Part shown: piece by piece, positions 1 through 7,196 of the stretch
Layout of the letters: each line of letters opens with the position of its first letter
How positions within the stretch are numbered: the first letter of the stretch is position 1
Assembly: GCF_016508255.1 (NCBI RefSeq)
Contig: NZ_JADVKT010000004.1
Span: forward strand, 124,001 to 188,000
Direction of reading: 5' to 3'
Length of the DNA stretch: 64,000 bases
Source: Acinetobacter calcoaceticus
GTDB lineage: Bacteria > Pseudomonadota > Gammaproteobacteria > Pseudomonadales > Moraxellaceae
Notes under the pieces: model-generated
Seen by the model: only the letters and a program-made list of their open reading frames with translations
What the model was told of the DNA's origin: nothing
Database searches by the model: none
Made by a program: the position numbers and the translations under genes

Positions 1-351
1 TACACCGACATCTCTAGTTTGAATATGACTCCAAGTTTGAGTGAAAAACTTCAGGCATTAATTTCTGATCATTTATCAGTGGAACTCACAGCTGAATTTA
101 TCGCTGCTCAACTTTTTATGAGTTCATCGACGCTAAGAAGAAAACTAAAAAGTGAGGGAAATAGCATTCAAGATATTCGTAATAGAGTACGACTAGGTCA
201 TGGACTGCATCTTATTCAAACCACTAACACCAGTATTGGAAATATTGCTTTTGAATGTGGCTATCAATCTCAATCAAGATTTACTGAACAATTTAAAAAT
301 TTGTTTGGAATTACGCCTCGTGAGCTACGCAAAACTAAAATGCTCAGTTAA
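1..351 (+). CDS. AraC-family transcriptional regulator, C-terminal part (truncated by window edge)
   Basis: The reading frame is open from base 1, so the real start lies outside the window and only the DNA-binding end is seen. The visible 116 or so residues form an AraC/XylS double helix-turn-helix: a first HTH (FIAAQLFMSSSTLRRKLKSE) and a second with the family signature IGNIAFECGYQSQSRFTEQF followed by GITPRELR. This family binds promoters as an activator or repressor, with ligand specificity in the missing N-terminal domain, so the effector cannot be deduced. The gene ends 90 bp before elbB on the same strand and may regulate it; that is inference from position only. Confidence 0.85.
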   Translation, partial: YTDISSLNMTPSLSEKLQALISDHLSVELTAEFIAAQLFMSSSTLRRKLKSEGNSIQDIRNRVRLGHGLHLIQTTNTSIGNIAFECGYQSQSRFTEQFKNLFGITPRELRKTKMLS

Positions 352-441
352 GGCGAATTTATGGCAAATCTGCGTATAAAAATTTTTTAGAAGAAAACTT
401 AAGATCTTTTACACATTTAAAAAAGGTTCTTAAGAAAGTAA

Positions 442-1104
442 ATGAAAAAAGTAGCAGTAATTTTATCGGGTTGTGGTTACTTAGATGGTTCTGAAATTAG
501 AGAATCCGTTTTAACCCTGTTAGCTCTAGATAAAGCAAATATTGAATATCAAATTTTTGCACCTGATGAGCCTTTGTTTCATGTCATCGACCATGTAAGC
601 GGCGAAATAAACATGACTGAGCGGAGAAATATTTTACAAGAAGCAGGACGAATTGCCCGAGGTGAAATTTCCTCAATCGATCAACTTAATGAAAATGAAT
701 TTGATGGCCTTCTTCTTCCGGGTGGATTCGGAGTCGCCAAAAATTTATCAACTTTTGCCTTTAAAGGAGCAGAAGCAAGAGTACATTCTACAGTTGCCTC
801 AATTCTAAAAACGTTTCATCAAAGTAAAAAACCGATCGGGGCAATTTGCATATCCCCTGCACTATTAGCACTTACTTTTGGAGACTTACACCCAACTATC
901 ACTTTGGGGGCTGACGTTAACACTGCTAAAGAAATTGAAAAAACGGGGTCGATTCACCATGTTTGTCAAACCTCAGACTGCGTGATAGATAAGCAAAACT
1001 TATTTGTTACCACACCTGCCTATATGGATGTTCAAGCCCATTTACAAGATATCTATGCAGGGATTACAAGCTTGGTTGATGCCATGACAGCTTTAGTAAA
1101 TTAA
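442..1104 (+). CDS. elbB: ElbB-type DJ-1/PfpI glyoxalase-like protein
   Basis: A 220-residue protein of the length and sequence of ElbB, a DJ-1/PfpI superfamily member linked historically to isoprenoid biosynthesis and reported to have glyoxalase activity. The N-terminus KKVAVILSGCGYLDGSEI, the LLPGGFGVAKNL block near residue 91 and the nucleophile elbow GAICISPAL with Cys136 are all present and diagnostic. It is a cytoplasmic single-domain protein. The start ATG at 442 follows a purine-rich stretch (AAGAAAG). It stands alone between a truncated AraC gene and a convergent cupin gene. The physiological substrate in Acinetobacter is not known from the sequence. Confidence 0.9.
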   Translation: MKKVAVILSGCGYLDGSEIRESVLTLLALDKANIEYQIFAPDEPLFHVIDHVSGEINMTERRNILQEAGRIARGEISSIDQLNENEFDGLLLPGGFGVAKNLSTFAFKGAEARVHSTVASILKTFHQSKKPIGAICISPALLALTFGDLHPTITLGADVNTAKEIEKTGSIHHVCQTSDCVIDKQNLFVTTPAYMDVQAHLQDIYAGITSLVDAMTALVN

Positions 1105-1150
1105 GGTGTTTGATGGGGATAGAGATTGCTATCCCTCTATTTTATTGAAT

Positions 1151-1492
1151 CTAATCAACGATAAGTAACTTCGCACCATTCAGGCTAAAAGATTGATGCG
1201 GCTCCGAATTATCGCCGACTTGATAACTCATGCCTGAAGTTAAAGTAAATGTTCGGCCATCCTTCAATCTACTTTCTAACTCACCTTCTAGGCAAAATAA
1301 GATATGTCCTTTTTCACACCAATGGTCTGCTAAATAATTGGCCGAGTACTCTACAAGTCTTACTCTAATTTTATTATTTTCTTCACCAAAAAATTGAGTT
1401 TTCCAATAAGCTTTTCCTGTTTCACCACTATATTCAGTAACTTCGATTTCTTCCCAATTTGTAATTTGAAATGGAAAAGGCGCGATATTCAT
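1151..1492 (-). CDS. DHCW-type single-domain cupin protein
   Basis: This 113-residue protein is a single small beta-barrel cupin. The central LADHWCEKGHILFCLEGELE resembles the DHCW-motif cupin group, with the His residues of DHWC and GHILF as likely metal ligands, followed by a second cupin motif ending GAKLLIVD. Length matches complete members of the group, so it is intact. Function of this group is unestablished; small cupins may bind a metal or sense a small molecule. It lies convergent to elbB with a 46-bp gap. No secretion signal or membrane segment is visible. Confidence 0.75.
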   Translation of the reverse strand: MNIAPFPFQITNWEEIEVTEYSGETGKAYWKTQFFGEENNKIRVRLVEYSANYLADHWCEKGHILFCLEGELESRLKDGRTFTLTSGMSYQVGDNSEPHQSFSLNGAKLLIVD

Positions 1493-1645
1493 TTTTTATT
1501 CCATAGAATGTGTGGTTGTATTCTCAAGTTATAGACAAAATTGATTTTTGCAAACTGTTTATTAAGACAATCATAAAGATAACAAAATTATTTTTCACTT
1601 TGAAAAGACCCAAACCTCAAGTTTAGGCCTTTCCCATCTTTAAAC

Positions 1646-2203
1646 TCAGTTAGACAACGCTAATAATTTCTGAACATATTGAATCGCATTATTGTCTATG
1701 TCTTGATGAGTCGGAATAACATCGTCTTCTGAAGGGTTCGTGTCTAAACCATAAAATGCATGGAGTGGTTGATAAACTGCCCCAACATATAAAGCCGTTA
1801 GCTCAAATGGAACAAAAATCTTGTCTAAAGAAATTTGATATTCGCCACTTTCTGAATAAATTTTTTCTTCACCACCCGCAGACACAGCCAGCATAAACTT
1901 TTTATTTTTTAGCTTGTCGCCTGTCGAACCATAGGCCCAACCATAGGCCAAAACTTCATCTAGCCATTGTTTTAATAACGGCGGGCAGTTAAACCAATAC
2001 ACTGGAAATTGAAATATTAAATTTTCGTGTTCTTCTACAAGCGCTTGTTCTTTGGCGACATCAATCACCCCGTCTGGATAAGCTTGATAAATTTGATGAA
2101 CCGTAAATTGATCTGGATGTTTTTCTAGTTCCTCAATCCATCTTTTATTTACAACAGATTGGTCTATGTGAGGATGGGTAACGATTACTAATGTCTTTTT
2201 CAT
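1646..2203 (-). CDS. NAD(P)H-dependent flavodoxin-fold oxidoreductase (KefF/MdaB/quinone reductase type)
   Basis: A 185-residue flavodoxin-like protein. The N-terminal KTLVIVTHPHIDQSVVNKRW is the FMN phosphate-binding loop of the KefF/quinone-reductase family; FQFPVYWFNCPPLLKQWLDE is the classic second signature, and LAVSAGGEE contacts the flavin. Members reduce quinones or other electrophiles with NAD(P)H in the cytoplasm. It is transcribed divergently from an HxlR regulator 116 bp away, an arrangement typical of HxlR-controlled electrophile or oxidative-stress reductases, so regulation by that neighbour is likely. The native substrate cannot be told from the sequence. Confidence 0.85.
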   Translation of the reverse strand: MKKTLVIVTHPHIDQSVVNKRWIEELEKHPDQFTVHQIYQAYPDGVIDVAKEQALVEEHENLIFQFPVYWFNCPPLLKQWLDEVLAYGWAYGSTGDKLKNKKFMLAVSAGGEEKIYSESGEYQISLDKIFVPFELTALYVGAVYQPLHAFYGLDTNPSEDDVIPTHQDIDNNAIQYVQKLLALSN

Positions 2204-2288
2204 TATGAGAACACTCTTATCGGAAAGTAGATAAATCGATTATAGAAGTGTGCTTTCCAAAATATAAGTACGGTAATTTATGTTATAT

Positions 2289-2306
2289 ACTATACCAAAA
2301 GATAGT
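2289..2306. promoter_or_regulatory. Candidate HxlR operator (inverted repeat ACTAT-N8-ATAGT)
   Basis: An imperfect inverted repeat, ACTAT at 2289-2293 and ATAGT at 2302-2306, lies 13 bp before the HxlR start codon inside the divergent intergenic region. HxlR proteins are dimeric winged-helix regulators that bind such dyads and usually autoregulate. The assignment is positional; no family consensus was matched. Confidence 0.3.
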
Positions 2307-2319
2307 GTAGATTTTAAAA

Positions 2320-2655
2320 ATGGATGACTGCATTCCAACTTATACGCCATTAGAAGATACGGGTTTTGGGTACACCCTTTCTTTGATTAATGGCAAATAT
2401 AAGATGATTATTATGTATTGGCTTTATGGAAAAACGGTCATGCGTTTTAACGAGCTTCAGCGCTGCATTGGAATTATTTCTTTTAGAACGCTTAGCAATA
2501 CGCTTAAAGAATTGGAAAAAGACGGACTGATTATTCGTAAGGAATATCCTCAAATTCCGCCAAAAGTTGAATATCGCCTTTCAGAAAGAGGACAGTCTTT
2601 AATTCCTTTGTTAGATATGATGTGTGAATGGGGCGAGCGTAATAAGCCATCTTAG
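2320..2655 (+). CDS. HxlR-family winged-helix transcriptional regulator
   Basis: A 111-residue protein typical of the HxlR family in length and content: YTLSLINGKYKMIIMYWLYG opens the winged helix, FNELQRCIGIISFRTLSNTL is the recognition region and LIIRKEYPQIPPKVEYRLSE is the wing with its invariant Pro-Pro-Lys-Val-Glu-Tyr. Several family members sense electrophiles through cysteines; Cys4, Cys45 or so and Cys104 or so are present here. It is divergent from the flavodoxin-fold reductase at 1646-2203 and probably controls that gene and itself. Confidence 0.9.
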   Translation: MDDCIPTYTPLEDTGFGYTLSLINGKYKMIIMYWLYGKTVMRFNELQRCIGIISFRTLSNTLKELEKDGLIIRKEYPQIPPKVEYRLSERGQSLIPLLDMMCEWGERNKPS

Positions 2656-2681
2656 TTTTATGACTTGAAGTGATACTAAAT

Positions 2682-2900
2682 ATGAGAAATGAGTTAAGAG
2701 AAATTTTTATTAAGGGATGCGACGATAAGATTGAAAAAAAGGGAGACAATGTCGGTCTATCTTTCTACGCTTTTTTTAAAAATAAGAATGATAACCCTGA
2801 GTTACTGATGGAAGCAGCCCATTGGTGGATTATGGAGCATAAGCTAGATCACTTCGAGAAAGCCGTTAAGATTAAACAATTGGTTTTGAGTGAGCGATAG
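2682..2900 (+). CDS. Small conserved hypothetical protein, DUF6500-like
   Basis: A 72-residue soluble protein with no signal peptide or membrane segment. I believe it belongs to the DUF6500 group from the pattern GLSFYAFFKNKNDNPELLME and the C-terminal HKLDHFEKAVKIKQLV, but this is from memory. A GTG start at 2670 is also possible; ATG 2682 is chosen because GAAGTG lies about 10 nt upstream of it and the conserved part begins MRNELRE. It follows the HxlR gene by 26 bp on the same strand and may be cotranscribed. Function unknown. Confidence 0.6.
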   Translation: MRNELREIFIKGCDDKIEKKGDNVGLSFYAFFKNKNDNPELLMEAAHWWIMEHKLDHFEKAVKIKQLVLSER

Positions 2901-2955
2901 AAATTAAAAATTTATTTGATTAAAATATATTTTTCACTCAACAATCTTTAATATA

Positions 2956-4203
2956 ATGTCAAATTACATTTCTTTATTTTATGCTGAGAATTTTAGACAG
3001 TTTTCAAAAGTAACCGTAAAATTCAAAAAAGGTTTTAATATCTTAACAGGACCCAATGGGTGTGGAAAAACATCTATTTTGATGGGTATAGCATATTGCT
3101 TTAACTCTAATGATTTTTCTCATACTCGCTTTAATAATGATAGTTGCTTTTGGGTTGATTGGAATCATGATGAATCAATTATTAGAACAGGCTTAGGAAA
3201 AAATAGTTTTCCAAATCAAGCAACATATCGAAATAGCCAACCTAATATGTATAATCCTCCAGCGAACGATTTATATTTAAATGAAAATCTAAATACATAT
3301 CAGTTTAAAAATAAATATTTTTCGGATTTTCCACTTTATATTGGAATTTCAAGAGAAATAAAATACGTCCAGATAAATGGAATGCAAAGAGAAGGAGATC
3401 CTAGAGAACAGCAAGAATCCATTTCTAATTCAAACTTAAACTCAGGATACAATAAAGTTTCTATAAAACAATGGCTTATAAATAGATATTTTATAATAGA
3501 GAAAGACTGGGCCGCAGAGTACAAAGAAAACTGGCTTCATTTACAAGAATCTTTACCTTTAATTGCTCCATTCAATAGTGATTTTAAATATACAAATACA
3601 AAAGCCGATCTAGAACCTATGTTCTCTCTATATGGAAAAGAGTGCTACTTAGAAGAACTCTCAGCTGGATTTCAGGCTATTTTCTCTATCATTATTAATA
3701 TTATTCAGTGGATTGAGGCTAAACAACCTGAAGGTCATAGAAGTATAAAAGAAGCTTCTGGTACAGTCTTAATAGATGAATTAGATTTACATCTCCATCC
3801 TGAATGGCAACTTTCTTTACGCAAAGGTCTTACTACAATTTTTCCAAATCTTCAGTTCATAGTAACAACTCATTCTCCTCATTTATTGGCATCTGCAGAA
3901 AGTAATGAAATAATTATCATGCAACGGATAGAAGAAATAGAAGAATATTATTTTGAGCCTACAAAGAAAAAATTTTCTGGTTGGAATACCGATCAGATTT
4001 TAGAAGATGTAATGGGGGTTGAGAGCTTACAGAATAAAGATTATGCTTCTCTTATCAATACTATACTGAATGCATATGATGAAAAAAATTTAGAGGCGTT
4101 CAAGTCAAACCTTAATTTATTAGAAGAAATATCACATAAAAATGATTCAATTTTACAAGTATTTAAAATCAAACTAGCTTCTTTGGAGTTAGAAAATGAT
4201 TAA
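2956..4203 (+). CDS. ptuA: AAA ATPase, Septu-like PtuA defence component
   Basis: A 415-residue SMC/ABC-like ATPase. Visible motifs are Walker A GPNGCGKTS (residues 32-40), an ABC-type signature region LEELSAGFQAIFS (232-244), Walker B VLIDELDLHLHP (271-282) and the switch histidine segment TTHSPHL (304-310). There is no long coiled coil. It overlaps the following HNH gene by 8 bp, so the two are translationally coupled. An ATPase of this kind followed by a TIGR02646-type HNH protein is the composition of Septu anti-phage systems (PtuA-PtuB) and of the effector pair of some retrons; no reverse transcriptase is present here. No clear Shine-Dalgarno precedes the ATG. The gene is more AT-rich than its neighbours, suggesting acquisition. 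Assignment to Septu is strong inference rather than proof. Confidence 0.75.
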   Translation: MSNYISLFYAENFRQFSKVTVKFKKGFNILTGPNGCGKTSILMGIAYCFNSNDFSHTRFNNDSCFWVDWNHDESIIRTGLGKNSFPNQATYRNSQPNMYNPPANDLYLNENLNTYQFKNKYFSDFPLYIGISREIKYVQINGMQREGDPREQQESISNSNLNSGYNKVSIKQWLINRYFIIEKDWAAEYKENWLHLQESLPLIAPFNSDFKYTNTKADLEPMFSLYGKECYLEELSAGFQAIFSIIINIIQWIEAKQPEGHRSIKEASGTVLIDELDLHLHPEWQLSLRKGLTTIFPNLQFIVTTHSPHLLASAESNEIIIMQRIEEIEEYYFEPTKKKFSGWNTDQILEDVMGVESLQNKDYASLINTILNAYDEKNLEAFKSNLNLLEEISHKNDSILQVFKIKLASLELEND

Positions 4204-4942
4204 ACTTAAAAGACCTATAGAAAAACCAGAAATATTAATTAGAAATGCTGATGCATGGACTAAAGGCTTAATGGATTTAATCATAAAATATGGTGAGTAT
4301 GAGAAAATACCAGATAAGGAAAAAAAATCTGCTGTTTCTTTTTATCGGCATGACGATATAAAAAAGTCACTTTTTATAAGTTCTTCTCGAAAATGCGCCT
4401 TTTGTGAGACATTTCCAGAAGATTCAGGCTATATTGAAGTTGAACACTTTCATCCAAAAGCTAAATATCCTGATAAAACATTTGAATGGGAAAATTTCTT
4501 ACCTTGTTGTCGGACTTGTAATGGTAATAAAGGAGATCATGATACTGTTTCGGAGCCAATATTAAATCCCTTTGACATTGAACCAGATCAATATTTAGAA
4601 GTAGATTTTTTGAAGTTAAAAGCTAAAGATGATAATAAAATTGCTAAATCTACTTTGAAAGTTTGTGGCCTTAATAGTACACGCTTATATCGACCTAGAA
4701 GTGAAATTTGTAAAACATTTTCTCAGTATGAAGATGAACTAGAAAACCATCTTGAGGAATATGAAGATTTAAAAACTTCTATAAAGAAACAGAATAAACT
4801 AAAGCGAATTCAAGAATCAATTGAAGTAATTGAAACGCTAAAACGCCCAGATTCTGCACATTCTTTTTTCTGTACATTTTTAATTGAACGAAGCAGTACT
4901 TTTAAGAAAGCAAAACAACTTACTAATACTTTAAGTGAATAA
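4196..4942 (+). CDS. ptuB: HNH endonuclease, Septu-like PtuB defence component
   Basis: A 248-residue HNH-type nuclease. The zinc-finger-framed core runs from CAFC (Cys67, Cys70) through VEHFHPK (His84) and WENFLPCCRTCNGNKGD (Asn100, Cys105, Cys108), then ILNPFD. This arrangement fits the TIGR02646 group that contains PtuB. The C-terminal half is helical and charged, likely for partner contact. The ATG lies inside the end of ptuA (ATGATTAA overlap), so production is coupled. In Septu systems the ATPase holds the nuclease inactive until phage infection; that behaviour is family knowledge. The gene is full length, AT-rich, and followed by the convergent TetR gene. Confidence 0.75.
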   Translation: MIKLKRPIEKPEILIRNADAWTKGLMDLIIKYGEYEKIPDKEKKSAVSFYRHDDIKKSLFISSSRKCAFCETFPEDSGYIEVEHFHPKAKYPDKTFEWENFLPCCRTCNGNKGDHDTVSEPILNPFDIEPDQYLEVDFLKLKAKDDNKIAKSTLKVCGLNSTRLYRPRSEICKTFSQYEDELENHLEEYEDLKTSIKKQNKLKRIQESIEVIETLKRPDSAHSFFCTFLIERSSTFKKAKQLTNTLSE

Positions 4943-5016
4943 TTATAATTAATAGATAGGTATCATAATGGCACCTATCTATTAGAAAGCCCAACTTCCG
5001 TCGAGCCTTCCCTCCA

Positions 5017-5568
5017 TCAAACCCGACTTAAAAAGTAGTCGAGCAATACATCTCTTTCATCTGTGCTATCAGCCCCTAAAAGCTGAACCATCGCGCCATC
5101 AATCACAAATAAAAACATGTGCGCATCTTCAACTGTAGCAGTCTCTTTTACAGTTAAAAGTAGTTTATGAATTTCTTTAATAAACCAGTTTCGGTATTCA
5201 ATAACGAGTTTATAAGCCGCAGGATAAAGTTTTTCAATTTCAAAAATGGCTTTAAATGGCAAACGATAAAAGCCCTCTAAATTTGCATGTAAAAGGTAAA
5301 TTTTCTTGAGCTTATCGAATGCCATGAGTTCGCGGTACGAATGAATAATTGAAAACACCTCATGTTTTAAGGCATCTATTTGAAAAGTTAAGCTCATCTG
5401 AATGAGCCTTTCTTTAGAGTGAAAATAGTTATAAAAAGTGGCTTTGGGAATTTTGGCTTCCTCAATAATTCGGTCTACCCCGACTTTGTGAAACCCATAT
5501 TGGGTAAATAAATCTTTTGCTGTGTGGAGCACGCGTAGTGCTCTAAATGAAGCTTCTAAATTTTTCAT
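5017..5568 (-). CDS. TetR/AcrR-family transcriptional regulator
   Basis: A 183-residue TetR-type repressor. The N-terminal HTH is clear: VLHTAKDLFTQYGFHKVGVD, then IIEEAKIPKATFYNYFHSKE, the most conserved family block. The C-terminal ligand domain is divergent and gives no hint of the inducer. It is convergent with ptuB (74 bp gap) and its promoter faces the structured satellite-like DNA at 5580-6130. No adjacent target gene is obvious, which is unusual for this family; it may have been separated from its partner or act on itself. Confidence 0.85.
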   Translation of the reverse strand: MKNLEASFRALRVLHTAKDLFTQYGFHKVGVDRIIEEAKIPKATFYNYFHSKERLIQMSLTFQIDALKHEVFSIIHSYRELMAFDKLKKIYLLHANLEGFYRLPFKAIFEIEKLYPAAYKLVIEYRNWFIKEIHKLLLTVKETATVEDAHMFLFVIDGAMVQLLGADSTDERDVLLDYFLSRV

Positions 5569-5896
5569 GTATTTCGCTTAAAATAATTTTTTGTTGTATG
5601 TGAATGAGATAGAAATGCTGTCGCTCTTAAATTGAGCGCTAAAAACAGGCATGCAAAAGCCGCACAAAAATGGCGTGCTCGCCTATCTCGGGTTTTATTG
5701 TTGCTATGATTTTTTAGTCGTAATGACCTATGGCTTAAAACCTAGAGTCGGTTAAACCGTTTTAAAGACCAGTTGGGTATAGATGTAAAGATTTTGGCAA
5801 AGGTTGCCAATGAGAGAGACGAAATAGTACGCATGTGCGAACTCCTATATGCATAAAATTTCTGCCAATCTCTGCTAAAAGATGGTGGCAGAACGA
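5569..5896 (+). other. Hairpin-rich leader segment upstream of the C4-like RNA
   Basis: No credible long gene is seen here. Several perfect inverted repeats are: CGCTC/GAGCG at 5622-5638, TTGGCAA/TTGCCAA at 5794-5810 with a 3-nt loop, CGCATGTGCG at 5830-5839, and a longer hairpin at 5862-5891 (CTGCCA-ATCT stem paired with AGAT-GG-TGGCAG, GG bulged) whose 8-nt loop is CTGCTAAA. That loop is complementary to TTAGCAG at 5904-5910. The arrangement resembles the untranslated leader of P4-type satellite immunity regions, with the loop as the upstream target site (seqA-like). Confidence 0.5.
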
Positions 5897-5951
5897 AAGG
5901 GGGTTAGCAGACTGGGCATATAGAACCAGCACACCCGAAGGTGTCCCCCTT
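5897..5951 (+). ncRNA. C4/CI-like antisense RNA of P4-type immunity region
   Basis: A 7-bp closing stem AAGGGGG (5897-5903) with CCCCCTT (5945-5951) encloses the single-stranded segment TTAGCAG (5904-5910) and two hairpins, CTGG/CCAG (5912-5929) and ACACC-CGAA-GGTGT (5931-5944). TTAGCAG is complementary to two hairpin loops with the identical sequence CTGCTAAA, one upstream (5872-5879) and one downstream (6044-6051). This is the logic of the CI RNA of satellite P4 and C4 RNA of phage P1, where one small antisense RNA pairs with two target sites on the leader transcript to terminate it. The structure was read by eye; exact ends are unknown. No integrase, primase or capsid gene lies nearby, so it looks orphaned. 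Confidence 0.6.
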
Positions 5952-6024
5952 CCGCCCTGCCATAACGTCGGGGGGGAACGGTGGTTTTAACACACAGATC
6001 TTCCCCTCAGAAGGAGCAAATCTG

Positions 6025-6123
6025 ATGTGCTATATGCATCGGTCTGCTAAAACCGACTGGCAATGTGGCCAGCAGGCAAAGGATAATCCGCGAGTTTTTG
6101 AGTGTCAATGCAAGGTTGAATAG
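6025..6123 (+). CDS. 32-residue leader ORF downstream of C4-like RNA (Kil/Ash-position small protein)
   Basis: ATG 6025 is preceded at ideal distance by a strong Shine-Dalgarno AAGGAG (6011-6016), and the ORF of 32 codons begins MCYMHRSAKTDW and ends in a Cys-rich tail CQCKVE. The downstream CTGCTAAA hairpin (6040-6055) and a second hairpin CTGGC/GCCAG (6057-6072) lie within it, so antisense pairing could block its translation or transcription. In P4-type satellites this position holds small toxic or regulatory genes (kil, ash). A longer GTG-started frame from 5941 exists but would run through the antisense RNA. A related start, MCYTHR, recurs at 48040. Function unproven. Confidence 0.4.
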   Translation: MCYMHRSAKTDWQCGQQAKDNPRVFECQCKVE

Positions 6124-6269
6124 AAATTGGTTAAATAATTTTTGTTTTCATTCAATTAGATATTTAAGCTAAACAGTCATTCAACTTAAATTTAAAAATA
6201 TCATGATAATAGTAAAAATGTAGGATAGTGAATTATGATTGAGTTCATGATTTGAATAGGTAATTAATA

Positions 6270-7073
6270 ATGATAATAAAGGGACCTCCCACCAGTTCAG
6301 AAGAATATCAACTTATCTTTCAATGGCTTGATGAAAGATTTTATTATTCTATTGGGGCGATGGCCTTTCTTGCTCAAACACAAGCTATCGATGCCGACTG
6401 GCAACTCTTACGGTTATATCACCCACATAACGCCGAACAGCTATTAGGCGTCGCGGTCATCCTTGCTGGCGGCACCTGCTTCTGGGTTCCATCAGAGGCA
6501 TCTTCATCTGGGACATTGCTCTGCACTTCAATTTTGCAGCTTCAACCGCGTCGGATTGTAACCACCGCAATCGGGCGTGATTTATTGCATGCTGAGATCA
6601 AGCAAAAAGGACGCATTTTACGAGAATATGATCAATGGATCATGGTTTGCTCACGCCAATTTTCTGAAGCTCAAGGCCGCTTGGCTGAACTCTCGGACAT
6701 TGCCCGTCTTAATGAATATCAACATCAATACAATGAAGAGCGCTCTGTGAATGAAATTCCTGACTGGGAATCTCTGATTCAGCAAGAAAAAATTATTGTG
6801 CTTGAAGCAGGCGACCAAATCGTTTCAATTGTGCGTTTAGGGATAGAAACTGATCGGCTCGTTTCTATTGGCGGTACATACACTTTCCCTGCTTATCGTC
6901 GAAAAGGTTTTGCCGAGCGCGTCTTACAATTCGCGGTCAATCGAATCGTTGCAACTGGACGGATTGCCCACTTAATTGTCGACATTGATAACATCCCAGC
7001 GGTTCCCCTTTATCGGGAAATGGGCTTCGAATGCGTAGAGTCTTCTTACATTGCTTACCCAGAGTATTTATAA
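6270..7073 (+). CDS. GNAT-family N-acetyltransferase
   Basis: A 267-residue protein with a GNAT domain in its C-terminal half. SIVRLGIETDRLVSIGGTYT is the central beta-hairpin, FPAYRRKGFAERVLQFAVN is the acetyl-CoA pyrophosphate-binding motif A (R-x-K-G-x-A), and DNIPAVPLYREMGF is motif B. The N-terminal 120 residues are not recognisable and probably give substrate specificity. Soluble and cytoplasmic. Start ATG 6270 has GAATAGG upstream. It precedes an AraC regulator by 75-120 bp on the same strand. The acetyl acceptor cannot be deduced. Confidence 0.85.
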   Translation: MIIKGPPTSSEEYQLIFQWLDERFYYSIGAMAFLAQTQAIDADWQLLRLYHPHNAEQLLGVAVILAGGTCFWVPSEASSSGTLLCTSILQLQPRRIVTTAIGRDLLHAEIKQKGRILREYDQWIMVCSRQFSEAQGRLAELSDIARLNEYQHQYNEERSVNEIPDWESLIQQEKIIVLEAGDQIVSIVRLGIETDRLVSIGGTYTFPAYRRKGFAERVLQFAVNRIVATGRIAHLIVDIDNIPAVPLYREMGFECVESSYIAYPEYL

Positions 7074-7196
7074 AAAATTATTCATTTTCAAAACTGCTTA
7101 AATGAACCGATTGATCCCGCTATAAATAAAAGCTACAGTAAATAAAGTTTGAATTTTATAACTTTAAATAAATTGATGGCTCACGCAGGCAAAGAC

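Noticed and set aside
2952..2957. TATAAT hexamer at the ptuA start codon, as a -10 box
   Set aside because: It would place the transcript start inside the gene, and no -35 lies at the correct distance; the N-terminus MSNYISLFYAENFRQF is what the ATPase needs.
5941..6123. 60-residue GTG-started version of the ORF in the C4-like region
   Set aside because: Its first part runs through the folded antisense RNA and the G-run; the strong Shine-Dalgarno belongs to ATG 6025.
2901..6200. Retron (reverse transcriptase plus msr/msd) with PtuAB effectors
   Set aside because: No reverse transcriptase frame or YADD-type motif exists around the PtuA-PtuB pair.
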